Shown here piece by piece: positions 11,201 to 22,799 of a stretch of 51,851 bases of DNA (its first letter is position 1; each line of letters begins with the position of its first letter). The stretch covers positions 1 to 51,851 of the forward strand of contig WIXG01000475.1 in assembly GCA_009869945.1 (NCBI GenBank), given 5' to 3'. The notes below the pieces were generated by a model that worked only from the letters and a program-made list of their open reading frames with translations, did no database searches and was not told the DNA's origin. The DNA comes from Mesaphorura yosii. Lineage: Eukaryota > Arthropoda > Collembola > Poduromorpha > Tullbergiidae. The translations under genes and the position numbers were made by a program.

Positions 11201-12676
11201 ACTTGCCGCCCACCAAACCAAGACAAGCGGTGAAAGCCAATTCACGTAATATCAAGATGTTTTAAGTAAAAGATCACTTGCAGGTTCACTTGCTCTTATA
11301 GAATCTTAACGAAAATAGGATTAAGAATCGAGTGAGTTGAATTAATTCTGAGCACATGATTCAAAGCTCGAGTGCAAGGCGTGTGCGACTGGACAACGTG
11401 TCGCCACTTCCATTTCCAAGCTGTGTCCATTGGCGATTGGCAATACCTTTGCATTTGCTTTTGACAGCCCCCAAGTAAATGAAAGAATGTGTTGTGGGTC
11501 AATCGATCATTGTAGCACATGTATGGCATGGAACGAACGAGACCATTTTGAGACTGCGACATTTCGAGTACAAAGAAACCAGAGAACGAGTAAGAATAGT
11601 ATGAAATGAGTGATGAAGTAAATGCAAAAATGTGGGTGTGGGACTCACGACGTGCAACAGGCTGATGCTGATGCTGAGTTATGACTTCAATCGCCAACAT
11701 AAATAAGTTCCGTGCTCTGGCCAGGTGGAAAAAAGTCAAAGCGGATTTCCTTGTGGGACTTATTTTTCTTCGAATCCTTATTTCCGTATCTCATTTCGCA
11801 TGCGAATTCAGTTTCTTTGCCTTTGTTGTGGGAGTTTTGACAAAGCGAAATAGTTTTATGACAAGATTTGCATGGAATATGCTAAAATGTGTGTAGTGGA
11901 GCAAGATTTTTGGAAAAGATTATGATGAATGGGAAAAAGTCTTTAGAATGTTGTGTTATTGCGTATTTTGAACTGTCATCACGCCTCGGCGCGGCCTGAG
12001 GCGGTCGCTGCTCTTGTTATGAGCCTTGAGCCACGTACAATAGGACAATGTAAATAAATATCGTTAAGTAACTGAGCCATTGAACTTCTTAGCCTCGTTT
12101 CATCCATTGTGCTGGGCAGCACAATCAACATAATGGACGCTATTGAAATTGGAAATTCAATTCGGTGAATATTCAGTACTACTTGATTATTAATGAAATG
12201 GAAATGGAAATGTAGACTGTAAATGTACTTGCAATTTGTACTTTGAATTTGCAAATTACAAATATTACTTCAACTCGAAAAGGTCAACACACGACACACG
12301 TCGCTATCGATTTCCGTGTCGGCTGTGGCGACTGATTACGATTTTATGTTATGGACACCCGAGACAACAGGCAAGGCATGCCGACAATTCCGAGCCGATT
12401 TTATGGCATGGCACGGCACGGCACTTGGATCTCTTACCTGATGACTTTGGGCTGTGTCTGCATCTTGTCCATGATCCTCAAGTAGTCTCGCACCAATGAC
12501 GCCAGTCGTCCGTCGTAATTTGAGGGTTCTATGCCAAAGAAGGGCACGGGCGCAGCGTCGGAGCCCGAGGGGTAGGTGCAGGCTAGCCAGATGCAGGAGA
12601 GGACGAGCAGGGAAAGAAGTCCGTACGGGCCGGTGCCGGGAGCCGTTGAGGGAAGGAGACGAGGATTACGGGGCAT
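8281..12676 (-). CDS. NPF: Neuropeptide F precursor with cassette exon
   Basis: Four exons join in phase: 12438-12676, 8779-8892, 8437-8524 and 8281-8349, giving 169 residues. Exon 1 has a signal peptide (YGLLSLLVLSCIWLACTY) and ends in an NPF-like helix (DYLRIMDKMQTQPKVI). Exon 2 encodes a second NPF core (AHAFKLYQLQELDRTLGS, then RSRP). Both end with AG before the donor (phase 2), and exon 3 supplies the rest: R, then FGKR, an amidation plus dibasic cleavage site. The intron splitting the Arg before the C-terminal Phe is a known feature of NPY/NPF genes. Exon 2 is 114 bases, so it can be skipped in frame. Exon 4 is RDRERDRD-rich. Intron 1 holds a dead mariner. Secretory-granule peptide hormone; the NPF family controls feeding and related behaviour. 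The exon 3-4 intron contains no stop and could be retained. Confidence 0.85.
9871..10916 (+). mobile_element. Dead mariner-type transposase (inside NPF intron 1)
   Basis: The frame from ATG 9871 encodes the N-terminal helix-turn-helix region typical of mariner. It is cut by TAA at 10042. A frame change near 10200-10290 is needed to reach the catalytic part, 10182-10820. That part has IVTGNETYMYHLEPETKRE, LLDGNAPPH and HSPDLAPSDYYLFP. The first catalytic Asp of the DD34D triad is Asn (codon 10341-10343); the other two remain. A TAG at 10818 precedes the last motif, which ends GDYVEK with a stop at 10914-10916. It is non-functional. No terminal inverted repeats were recognised by eye. It lies antisense to its host gene. 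Confidence 0.9.
10917..12437. other. Rest of NPF intron 1, no supported gene
   Basis: Scattered short frames on both strands lack domains. A GGCAC-repeat microsatellite lies at about 12405-12424, next to the exon 1 donor. The intron part 8893-9870 is likewise empty. Confidence 0.5.
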
Positions 12677-15600
12677 TTTTCTTACTGCGATTTGTGAAAA
12701 ACAGAAATCTCACTTTGCCTCAAACTCCACTTTCTACTTTCGGATTTCGGAGCTTTTCCGCTTTGGGGGCTTCAAAATATTCACGAATTTCCGTTCTGCA
12801 CGACACGACTTGCGGCAAGCGTCTGAACGCACTCACTTATCGATGTTGGCAGCTGTGTCGTTAGCCGTTAGCCAAGCCAATCCACTGACCACAGGAAGTG
12901 CTCGCAGAGACTCCGCCGACTCAGAAATGATTGTGATCCCGTGTCCGTGTATCGCGTTCTCCTTAAATCGTGGTGGAAATCGTCTGAGCTCTTCGTGTGC
13001 TTCTACGTGTACACCTTTCGGCTTTCTTCCTTCGTCTTTCGTGCAATGTGCTCCCGTAGAAAGCAGGCCGGGCTTTCTCCACGCTTTCGCTACACGCTCG
13101 TGTAATATCTTCACCCACTTCTGAAAACTGGAAACGTTCGTCATAACTTCGTTCGTTCATTCGTTAGTAAGACTTAATAACAGGATTGTGTTTTAAAGCC
13201 TCCACCTCCACTCACTGATTATTGTAATCCAACTCTACTATATACTTTCCCTGCCGACTGCCGAGGCCGAGTGAATCAGTTCATTATTCTGACGCAACGC
13301 AAATGATAAGATTAGTGACTTGGCTCGTGGCTGTCGCTATCAACGTTTATCGCAATAAGGCTACAATAAGAGTTAAATGATTCGGAGGCAGTAGAGAAGT
13401 AGTGGCCGATGATGATTTGCATCTGTATCTGCATCCGAGAATTTTCTCTGACTCTGAGTCGTAGTGGAAGAATCAATACATCACTGCTCGGAAATTACAG
13501 CGAAATTGAACCCCGCTGCGCAACTTAACTTTACAGTGCTCTTGTGAGTTTTGCATGGAAATATAAGGGAAAAGTTTCCAAAACTTTTTTTTAATTTGTA
13601 AGCCGTAATTCGTATACTAATTGCAGATACACTTTGCAAGAATGAAGATGGAAATGTTAGCATATTTTTCAATTCAGATGCACATTTTGACTGATTAATT
13701 TTAATTGCCATTAAAAACGAGTACGAGCACAGTATCCGCCTTCCCAAATGCTGGCTGATACTATTAATAAGAGCAAATGCTAACATTCTTCACTCTCAAC
13801 GTCTCAGCTCAAAAATAGCAACCAACCAAGCCCAGATCTATTCGAGTACAAGCGGGAAAATGAAATAAACTCGAGGCTCCATCAATTTTCTTGGCAATGC
13901 AATGACGCATTCGGCAAAAGACACGAGTTAAACGAAATTAGTTGTAAACAAAGGAAAAATAAAAGATAAACAAGAAAGGGCTTAACGGCTAACAAGAAAA
14001 GGCTACGTGCCATTTTAAAATGAGGAGAATTTACTTACGCGTGAGTTGTTGACAAAATAACAATTCTCTGGCACTCAGGATCAGCTCATCAAGATCAGAG
14101 CTTGTCTCACAGCTCCGGAGCTTCAAATTGATGCTTTATTCATTCAAATTCAGATTCAAATACAGGAAGCCCAGGAATTTGAGAATTTTCTGGGCCTGTC
14201 CGGACTTTCATCCATCAAAGATTCAAAGCTGGCCCGAAGAAGAAGTGCAACGAAAGACGTAAGGCGAAGCCGGCTTAGAGAAAGTTCCTCGTTTCTTCTT
14301 GAATTTGCTTTTGTCTTGATCGGTCGGCCAAGTTTTCCAGCGCAAAAGTTCCGTCTCACTCAGCATCGTCTTTCATGTTAACTTCATTCATTGTACTAGG
14401 CGATGGGAAAAAGCATTAAGTTACGGCTACGGTTTTCAATTACGGCATGGAATCCCGAATGCCGAACGCCAAATCTGAGAAGAATTATAGGAGAAATTGA
14501 CCTGGACAGATTAATGCCGCTACACTGCAATGGAAAGGAGGGGAAGCAGGGAAGTGCAGTGAAGGGATTTTGTGGACTTTTGCGTCGCTCTTCAGACAGT
14601 TTGCCATTTTAGTCATTAAAAATTCTCTCACTGGCGTCACTCGCATCTGCACACAACCTGTCCCAATTAAGAAATCACCTTTCACTCACTACAATCTACA
14701 GTTTAATCTTTTATAAACGCTCAAAAATTAAACTGTTAAATTGCTCAACCTCAAATGGTTCGAGTCGTACGTCATTCGCCCGGGCTCGCCTCAGCCATCA
14801 AGCTTTGGAGTGTCGGTGTTAGAATTATAAATACATCACCAGCTAATGATAAAATGTCAAAAGCGTGTTATTTTCTGTTCCAGTTTGATGAGCTCGAAAC
14901 CATTAATTTGCCATCGCCTTTCGGGTTGCGAATTTGAGCTAGTTACTGGTCTCAAAATAACGAGCGCTGAGTTTTGCGCTTTACATTGTCATATTTGCAT
15001 TATATTAGGAATTTGGAATTTTCCAGAATTCGCATGAAAGCTTTCGGCCTAATGCATTGTAAAACTTCCTGGGCGGCTCCATGTGCCTGTAATTTAATTT
15101 ACTAATTTATTAACGTGAAAACGTCGAGAAGGACGTCCACGTGAGTACGCATACGGTGACGAAATTGATGGTTCGCAAGTTGGAACTCGACTCAAATCAA
15201 GTGTGATGAACCGAGTGTACTTTGTACCGCACCGAAACTCGAATTTAACATTCATTCTCAGCAGAGCTTTGCATTTGTATTTCTGGATTTGGCGAGCCGA
15301 TTGCCGCAGGTGGCTTTGGTTTTAATCAGCAGCCTCACAGCGGCAGTACGGTGCGATGTTCACAGGAATGAGAAGAAATTCGCGACACATCAAGCCAAAT
15401 GCGAGACCACGTAAACTTTCACTCGCTGGCTTGCTTATCGTGGCGAGGCATGGCTTGGTTTTAAAGCCTGCCATTTTTTTTTTCGTAGCGTTCATGTTCC
15501 TTGAGGTTTCTCGTCTCTTGTTTTGCGGTGAAAGGACTAAATATAGTCCCACACGTTACTGACGTACGTGCGGTGCGGAATTTTATTATCGCAAGACGAG

Positions 15601-17249
15601 TGTGATGATAAATGACGACAAAAAGACGACGATGAAATTGTAAGCATAATTTATTAGGTAAAATGCAATAATGTTTAAGCTACCAAGTCAGCAGACTGGC
15701 GAGACTCGCTTAACTCGCGGATTTACGCGAGCAAAATGCGCAAATTTGTAAATTCGCATTCGTCTTCATTTACAAAGTAAAAAAGCATCCACGAGCGCTC
15801 GCGATTTACTTCGGATCGTAAAATTAAAATGAGATTGTTCAATTGCCTCATGCAGTAAACAAATTAATCTTACTTTACGATTACGAAAGACACTGCTGTG
15901 ATTGAAGACAGAAGGCAGAAAATGGAAATGTATGAATCATTTTTACTTTTACCTGTTGCGCGTACGATGCAGCAGCAGCCTAATGAATTTACGGGATTTC
16001 AGTCTGAAGAATTGCGTCTTCACTCACGATTTATTGCCATTTCCGAACAGTGAGACGGCGAAACATGCGACAAGCGTATGGCAGGTTTTTCCAATTCTCT
16101 TGTGCCTCAGCAGCTGGCTGAAAAGTCGGATTTGCCATTCGCGATTCGCGACTCTCATCATCTGAAGCCCTTCAAAATCCATAAATGGACTGGTCTTCTG
16201 ATCTTCTTTTGTTTAGGAGCAATGCAAATGCAGCGGAATTGGACTTTCGACAGGGCCCTCATTTAAAGGCGTTTCATGTTCGTGACAGTGTTCATGCTTC
16301 ACGCTTCTTTGCCCTACGGACTATGACCATTGCGTTGGCCAGGAAGAACTTCCTTCTAGAATCCGTACGACGATGAATGGAAGCTCGCTAAAATGATTAC
16401 GAATGAATCAGTCGGTACTTGAAAGGCTTCATCGCCTTTTTGAGAGGTTTCGCCACTTGCCCTCGTGTCTATGACCGAAAGAGCCTGGCTGCCCGAAGGT
16501 AATGGAATCGACGAATGATGAGTACTCAAGGCTTCCAACGAGCGTGCTTCTTACACAGCGTGCGTGGATCAGAAATTCGGTGCCAAACGAACACAGCTTC
16601 TTTCCTCAAGCACATGCGCCCGATATTTGGCTATTACCAATTCGCAATGTCAGCAATTTTAGAAAAATTGTTCACAACTACTATAATTACACTAGCCATA
16701 ATACTACTCGCATGGTAGCAGTTCACACCACTCATTTCCTTCTTCATAAATAGCGTCCCGTACCAGAGAGCCTTTTTCAGCACGCTTAGCAAGGGTTTCG
16801 ATTATCTCAAGACAAAGGCTGCAGGTCCGTTCACGGCCTGGACTAACTACTCACGCCTTGTGTAGAATGAACGAACGAACGAATGAATTACAGAGTTTCT
16901 CTATTTACATAATTGCAGCTGCAGCGATAACACCAGTAAGCGTTTATTCCTACACTTTTTCAGAATTTGAATTTACCGCCTTCGCATTCTCGTGTTCATA
17001 GTCGGCCTAAGTCTGAGAGCCTTCGTCTTCTCCGCGCGACACATTCTGCTCCTCGCCTCGCTTACGGTACGCCCTCCACCTCGATTGACGCCGAACTTGT
17101 TGTATGTTAACTCTACAGAACCAAGCAAACAATCGTGGTGTTGAAATAATTCTAGTGCAACTAATTCCTTACTATCTGAAACCTAGTAACACAATCGCAG
17201 CACACTTACATAGGTAGGCCGACAATTGGGCACGCTGGTTCCCGCTCTC
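12677..17249. other. Gene-poor upstream region of NPF
   Basis: About 4.6 kb hold no frame with a recognisable domain, leader or matching splice partners. Simple GAAC/GAAT repeats occur at 13141-13165 (reverse form) and 16867-16889. It may carry regulatory DNA for the neuropeptide gene, but no defined site is claimed. Confidence 0.5.
16867..16889. repeat. Short tandem repeat, GAAC/GAAT units
   Basis: Four-base units (GAAC, then GAAT) are repeated in tandem. No function is implied. Confidence 0.6.
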
Positions 17250-17252
17250 TTA

Positions 17253-17749
17253 CTAGGGAGCAGCCCGCGCTGATCACGAGCAACCCCTATAAATATGGTA
17301 TCAAAATGTCCGTTAGGAAACCCTTGTTAAGATAAAAGTAGTCCTAGCTGCCCTCATTGCGAATTAGGCCCGGTATATGCACTTGAGTCTGGCCGATGCA
17401 TCGCAATATGCAACACGCCAATTGTATACAAGTAGCAAGACAATTGAATTGGCGTTGACTGTTGGTTAAACTGCAACGTCGCTTTCGTGAGCTTTGGTTT
17501 GGTGCTAACACTCGAATCTTCCAGTAGGTTTGGGAGCGTTGTTTTCGGTTTTGAAGCTTGTTTATCGGTTAACGCAAGTGAGTCAGGCTAAAATGGACGG
17601 TAGTTCGAGTCGCATTCAATTCTGTACAAAAATGCGAAACCGCAACGAGGGCATCTAGGGCCATTTTTATTTTAACAAGGGTTCCCTAACGGACATTTTG
17701 ATACCATATTTATAGGGGTTACTCGTGATCAGCGCGGGCTGCTCCCTAG
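17253..17749. mobile_element. MITE with 109-bp terminal inverted repeats and TTA target duplication
   Basis: 17253-17361 and 17641-17749 are inverted copies of about 109 bases, beginning CTAGGGAGCAGCCCGCGCTG, with fewer than ten mismatches. The element is flanked on both sides by TTA (17250-17252 and 17750-17752). The 279-base centre has no open frame of note. Size, long inverted repeats and a three-base TTA/TAA duplication suggest a non-autonomous element of the PIF/Harbinger kind; assignment is by target-site type only. Confidence 0.9.
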
Positions 17750-17752
17750 TTA

Positions 17753-18301
17753 GCACGGCTGTAAGTTGGACAGCAAACACTCGACGCGAGTCCCAGCCAG
17801 TTGCAATGTCCACTCTGCTGACACGTCGGAGGCCACGATGGCTACGAAGAGGGGGACGAACACGAAGCTTATAAGCAACTTTGTTCTAAATAGATACATT
17901 CTATGCAGCGTCTATATTCTTTCAAGGAAACGTACGTCTCTTGGAAACTTCCGCTGACCCGCTGTGTGCCCAACGACCAGAACTCCGATCGTGACAATCA
18001 CCAGAACCAGAACCATACAAGAAGTCCATATTTGAGTTTTATGAATCGCAGCACTGAAGGGACACACTACTCGCCTCTCTCTTGAAGAATAAACCGCAGG
18101 AACAAAACTGAAGCTGAAGCGGCTAATAAATTATGCTACGATGAATCAGAACATGAACCAGGAAATGAACTCTTCGCTTCCGCGTACGAGTAGTTCAGCG
18201 CTCTCTTTGCTGACTTGGATTTAATGCATCAAGGACTAAAAAACAAAATACGTATTTCATCAAGCGTCACCACAATAGGCCTGTCGTCAATAAATCATCA
18301 T
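17753..18301. other. Intergenic, no supported gene
   Basis: Nothing is recognised. It is the 3' flank of the C-type lectin gene. Confidence 0.5.
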
Positions 18302-18875
18302 TTAAGAAAAGGACTGGCAAAGAGTCTTGTGTCGTCCGGCCAAGCAGAAGTCGGTGAACAGATGGTCGCTGCCGTCGGCATAAACGCAGATGAAGTGCTC
18401 GGCCGAGTGGACGAGTGGCAGATCTCTGGATATCGCCCCATTGCTGGTGGCCCAGTCGAATGAATCGAACGTTGCTTCTCCGACCCCGCGCACAGCGGCT
18501 CCGATCCAGTGCTCCACCTGGCGGAAGTTGCTCCGCAAGAACTCCCATTCGGTTGCATTAGAGAACTCGGCAATTTGCAGTGAAAAGAACTTGCAGAGAT
18601 CACGAGCTCCGAACCAGTTAACCTGAAATCAATTTAATCAGCTTAATGATAGTAAAATTAGAGAAGGTTGCTCAAATGCTCAGCAGTTTCCGGCCTTCAC
18701 TTACCAGCTCGTCATCGTATTTGTAGAAAGACTTATTTCCAAATTTTATGACAAATTCTGGGGCCTTTGGGTTCTGAGGTACGGTCGCGGCTTCAGCTTC
18801 AGTGGGCAATCCCACAAGGACGAGGAGCAATGCGAATGGCAGCGCCACTGTGACTGCAAACAGTTTAGAATTCAT
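18302..18875 (-). CDS. Secreted C-type lectin-like protein
   Basis: Exons 18705-18875 and 18302-18622 join in phase 0 to give 163 residues. A signal peptide ends near TEAEA (residue 29). The CTLD fold follows: FYKYDDELVNWFGARDLC, then IAEFSNATEWEFL, a WIGAAVRG core with W near residue 112, and C-terminal Cys residues in FICVY, DFCLAG and TLCQSF. The usual calcium and sugar motifs (EPN or QPD, then WND) are not evident, so classical sugar binding is not assured. Such single-CTLD secreted proteins often act in arthropod immunity or at the gut surface. A TATA box lies about 110 bases upstream of the ATG. Confidence 0.85.
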
Positions 18876-18986
18876 GTTGACTTTCAGATTGCGGACACTA
18901 CAGAGAAACCAATTTGACTTTTGATTTTTGAAAGAGCTTATTGACACTTTAGTGGTAAGTGCTTGATTTGGCTCTTGGACATTTCG

Positions 18987-18994
18987 TATTTATA
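18987..18994 (-). promoter_or_regulatory. TATA box of the C-type lectin gene
   Basis: TATAAATA on the minus strand, 112 bases before the ATG at 18875. The same octamer precedes the three array SnoaL-like genes. Confidence 0.6.
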
Positions 18995-19967
18995 CAGATC
19001 CAACCCCGTCACGGGAGCATAAATTGACGCATGTCGGGTCAGGCTGGCGAGATTGTGATTAATGTCATTCGTCATTCGCAAATGTACGAGAATCTGTACA
19101 CAACTTGAGTTATTGTCATTGCATCCAGGCGAATTCATATTAATAAGGTTCATGTTCATAAGTCAATCGTCAAGTTGGTTAGATTAATCGCCATCATTAA
19201 TAGTCAAGTGGATTAATCGTTGATCGGATCCGGAGGTGTCGTCTGCAGTGACGACGCACGAGCTACGGGTTACTGATTGATTGTCTGACATTTTCAAGTG
19301 TCTCCATTTACGAGGTTCAGAGTTCTGATGTACTGCTAACTACTACGTCAGCAGTATATGCAACTGCTTCAGCGGCTTCTGTGCTAATCGAAATTGAAAT
19401 GCTAATCCTTAATGAAAATAACCAGGATGAGTGCACGTTCCTCTCTGTCGTCTCCGTGCTGCAATTCATGAGATGATCAATGCCACTGATTGGCTACTAA
19501 ATTGCTTACTCTACAGAAGTTATGTAATGGAAAGTTTCAACTTCAACACCTATAATCAGAGGTCTACGAAATGTTACCAAGTGATAAACCATCAAGCCAT
19601 GAGTCTTTCGGCACGAGAAATTGGGGCACAGTGTCGATAAAAAAATTTCTATATTACAGAAGAATGAAAACACCACACCTCAAGTTTTGAGTGATGCATT
19701 TTACGTTCGTCGTGCTTACATTCGCTCGTAGCGTTATCTTGTTTCTAATCTACTTCCTCAGAACTGCAATTTCTTACAAATTACGAAAAAAGTTAGCAAA
19801 TTCATAATGAATAAAACATGAGAGTTTTATTGTAAAATCGTACAAGAAAATGCTTTTAAGCCAACAACTCGCCTAATTAAGCCGAGCTTCGCTGTGTCGC
19901 CCTTCGAAGACCGAATTTCTATTGCGGCTTAACATTTATCCAGTTGCTCGTCTTCATTCCAGTCAGA
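18995..19967. other. Intergenic, no supported gene
   Basis: This is a divergent interval between the lectin (minus) and the receptor (plus). No coding segment was seen. An in-frame TTG at 19944 upstream of the receptor start is not considered a start. Confidence 0.5.
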
Positions 19968-21225
19968 ATGGCAAATGGCTACGGTGGCCTTGACTCCGTC
20001 TTTGCATTGTATCGCCTCCTCGTGAAGTACGCGAATTTCTGGGGTGCCAGCCGACTGTACCTCGACCGGAAGGATACTAGCAGACTTCTGCTTCATCCCC
20101 GCCGTCACAAGCATTTGCTGGCATACTACGGCTTACTGTCAACCGCCACAATCACAGCCATCATCATCGCTCAAATAAGCCACTCCCTGTGCACGGATCC
20201 AGTCGGAGTCGAAGGCCAACTCCGAAGCCCCGCCTTCATGCTTCAAGCTCTGTTCGCTCTTATCAACTGCATCCTCATCAGAGTCCAGTACATTCTCGTA
20301 GTGCACCCTGAAGACACAGCCACCACGTTGCGCCTCGTCTTCGGGTTCTTGCTCGCTTTCGAACGTAGACACGAGTGTCAACTACAGTTTCCGGTGCGGA
20401 CAATCAAATGCATGCTGGTCATTCTTCTCTGCCTGCAGTCCCTGACCATTGCCGGATTCCTCATCGACTGCGAGCTGATTGTCGGGTCTTTCATGCCAGT
20501 TTGCCAGGGACAGAACCAAGTTCCGCTTGTGCACTGGATCTGGATCAATTTCCCATGCCTCTCGTGGCCGACCCTCTTCTTCAGCTTCATCTACGTCACC
20601 AGCCAATTTTACTGCACCTTGCTCCTTTCCGTTTTGCTTATGATGGCGACAGCTGTCGGGATTCGAGCCGTACTCATTCTTAACCAGTAAGTCAAATCGC
20701 AAATTGCGTAAATTCGTGCATTTTTAGTGTGAATTCATCAATTGCAGAGCTAGAACCTTGAGTTCAAGCGACCCAAATTCCGAATCGGCTCTCCAAACTT
20801 GGGCGGTCGAACAATTTCAAATCAGAGTCGTATGCAAGATATACAACGAGTTCCTCGACCCCGTGAAGGTGTTTACGATCACTTTCATCACGTGCTACAA
20901 CATTCTTCTCTTCTACGCTCTGATTGAAGTCCGCTACAACGCGGCCATGACCGTCTACATGGGACTTGGAGCCCTTGGCGTTACGGCCACCCTGGAAATC
21001 TTCTCTCGCATCATCTACTCGGCACACCACATCTCAGCCGAAGAACTGGAGTTCAGGAGACGACAGGCGCCCGCCACAGACAAATACTGGCAGGCGTACG
21101 TGCGGGCATGTCGGCCATGGCAAGTGCATATCGGCAGCTTCTGCACAAATTACTCGCGAGACTCAAACACGAACCTTTGGAGGACCGGGGGCGATAATCT
21201 CATGAATCTGCTGCTAAGTTTTTAA
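19968..21225 (+). CDS. Gustatory-receptor-like seven-helix protein, intact
   Basis: Exons 19968-20686 and 20748-21225 join in phase 2 to give 398 residues, the usual size for arthropod gustatory-like receptors. Hydrophobic helices include LAYYGLLSTATITAIIIAQI, MLQALFALINCILI, KCMLVILLCLQSLTIAGFLI, LLLSVLLMMATAVGIRAVLI, VFTITFITCYNILLFYALI and MTVYMGLGALGVTATL. The C-terminus (RACRPWQVHIGSF....NLMNLLLSF) aligns with the frameshifted tail of the receptor at 2556-3858, marking the same family. The start at ATG 19968 has a good context (GAATGG); an earlier exon cannot be excluded. Likely a plasma-membrane chemoreceptor; the ligand is unknown. Confidence 0.8.
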
Positions 21226-21394
21226 CTTCATTCGAATTGTGTGTGATTTTTTATAAAATACCCGTATTTGGAATCCTTGCACGGCTTTGTGTTAGATTTA
21301 TTCCATTTCAGTTGCGAAAAAACGAAAAATACCTGCTAAGATAGTCAATCAACTGCTAATCATACCCAATGAATAAAACTTAGCACAATACCCA

Positions 21395-21502
21395 TTCCTT
21401 CTTAAAAGTACGCGTGATCGTTCACTTCACTCGGGACCATTTCCATGATCACGTCCCAGTGCTCTACAAGTTTCCCACACTCGACGCGGAAAATGTCGAC
21501 CA
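21395..21502. repeat. 108-bp identical tract, partner of 24078-24185
   Basis: It is base-for-base identical to 24078-24185. It covers the stop codon and the last ~32 codons of two array SnoaL-like genes whose remaining exons have clearly diverged. Confidence 0.9.
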
Positions 21503-21962
21503 GTGCGCTGAGCTTTTGTTTAACCACAGACTGAGAGTGCAGCCATACAAAGTCTCCTTCGGCGATGGCTCTGTGAAAACGCACTGTTCCTTTTACTCCG
21601 GTCTTCTCGACGAGAGACTTCACTTTGAGGTAGCCTTCCTTCCCGTCAGTGGCCCACGGATTGTGCTGAATGTACGTGTCGCCAATGTAGCGGTCGAGAA
21701 TGTCGAAATTCGTCTCGTTGAAGACCTTGCTGAAGAATTCCATGGCCAGTGCCTTGTTGTACTCGGGCGTGGTGGTGGGGCACTTGCATTTACCGTCTTT
21801 CTCGTCGCATATGTCAGCGCCAGCAGCGAAGGTGACTACGACTGCGGCGAAGGACAGTGAAAGAATTGCCTGAAGGGAAATGCAACAGTTAGAAGAATTA
21901 GTTCTGAGAAACGTACGCCCGAATTTTGGCTTCAATGAACGACTTACTAAAAGAAACTTCAT
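21402..21962 (-). CDS. Secreted SnoaL-like protein, array copy A
   Basis: Exon 1 (21948-21962) encodes only MKFLL; exon 2 (21402-21869) follows in phase 0, giving 160 residues. A signal peptide (AILSLSFAAVVVTFAAGA) and a short Cys-containing linker (CDEKDGKCKC) precede the SnoaL-like domain. Domain motifs are EYNKALAMEFF, DTYIQHNPW, TDGKEGY, GDFVWLHSQ, VDIFRVECGKLVEHWDV. The linker with three Cys is unique to this copy. The frame could be read without splicing from an ATG at 22031, but the canonical GTAAGT donor, the polypyrimidine acceptor and the match to sister genes favour the spliced form. The likely role is an extracellular small-molecule-modifying or binding NTF2-fold protein. Confidence 0.85.
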   Translation of the reverse strand: MKFLLVSRSLKPKFGRTFLRTNSSNCCISLQAILSLSFAAVVVTFAAGADICDEKDGKCKCPTTTPEYNKALAMEFFSKVFNETNFDILDRYIGDTYIQHNPWATDGKEGYLKVKSLVEKTGVKGTVRFHRAIAEGDFVWLHSQSVVKQKLSALVDIFRVECGKLVEHWDVIMEMVPSEVNDHAYF

Positions 21963-22068
21963 TTTGTAGAAGTTGAGAAAATTCTGATTCCTGAATTCAG
22001 AGGCGTTGTAATTATAAGACTGCGAATGCAATTTGTTTGTCTGTGGACCCTTGGTAGGATTCTCTTTC

Positions 22069-22076
22069 TATTTATA
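22069..22076 (-). promoter_or_regulatory. TATA box of SnoaL-like copy A
   Basis: TATAAATA on the minus strand, about 107 bases before the ATG at 21962. Confidence 0.6.
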
Positions 22077-22268
22077 CCAAACCCGTCGGGTCGGCGAATG
22101 TACGGCCGATCTCCTCTGTGCTGGCCAATGGCGGTGATTGATACCTTGAAGTTGAAGTGTTGTCGAAGGTCGATTGCGTAAGACCATGAAGCATGGAACA
22201 TGACTATCGCTCTAAACAAAACATCACGAGACGGTTAAAGTCGAAGTAGGTGCATGATTGCACAAAGT

Positions 22269-22277
22269 CCAAGGCCA
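22269..22277 (+). promoter_or_regulatory. FTZ-F1/NR5A-like half site upstream of copy A
   Basis: CCAAGGCCA fits the nuclear-receptor consensus YCAAGGYCR. It lies 307 bases upstream of the copy A ATG. The same spacing recurs at copy C (307) and nearly so at copy B (318). Confidence 0.4.
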
Positions 22278-22799
22278 GATCTCAAACTGAAACTACAACT
22301 GAATCACAACACATACAACCGTGTGCATCGCTCGTGCAAACCAAGTATGGAAATGATATCAGTTATTCGTAGTTTAGACTGTGGACTGTGGACTATCCTG
22401 TGCCCGTGCCCATGACTTTTCCACTCGACTAAACCCAAAGTCCAAGGACTTTCCGGGACCAACATTGAGTTTCGTACTTGGACTATGACCAACGCCAACG
22501 AAAGACCAAACCAATAAGCCACTTAACTAGGTGTAAGTGGGCAAAAAATCAAAACCCAATTTACATGACAAATTACTTGTATCAGACAGTACGGGATGAT
22601 GATGAACAATTTCATACTTTCGCATCCTCATAGTTTTATGACAAGACCGCCGCGTGACCTTTGCTCCAGGCCTGATCATTCAATTTGAGTGAAGTTTCAC
22701 ATTTTCGACAAACCCGGGAAGCAATTAATTCATTTTCAGAAAGGAAGAAGTTTATTCACACAACGCAATTACACCGAAAGAATGAAAATAAGCTCATAA
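22278..22799. other. Intergenic spacer of the SnoaL-like array
   Basis: Promoter flank of copy A and 3' flank of copy B. No gene was seen. Confidence 0.5.

Noticed and set aside
12576..13144. Open frames on both strands near NPF exon 1
   Set aside because: No recognisable domain and no fitting splice partner; they overlap the NPF signal exon in antisense.
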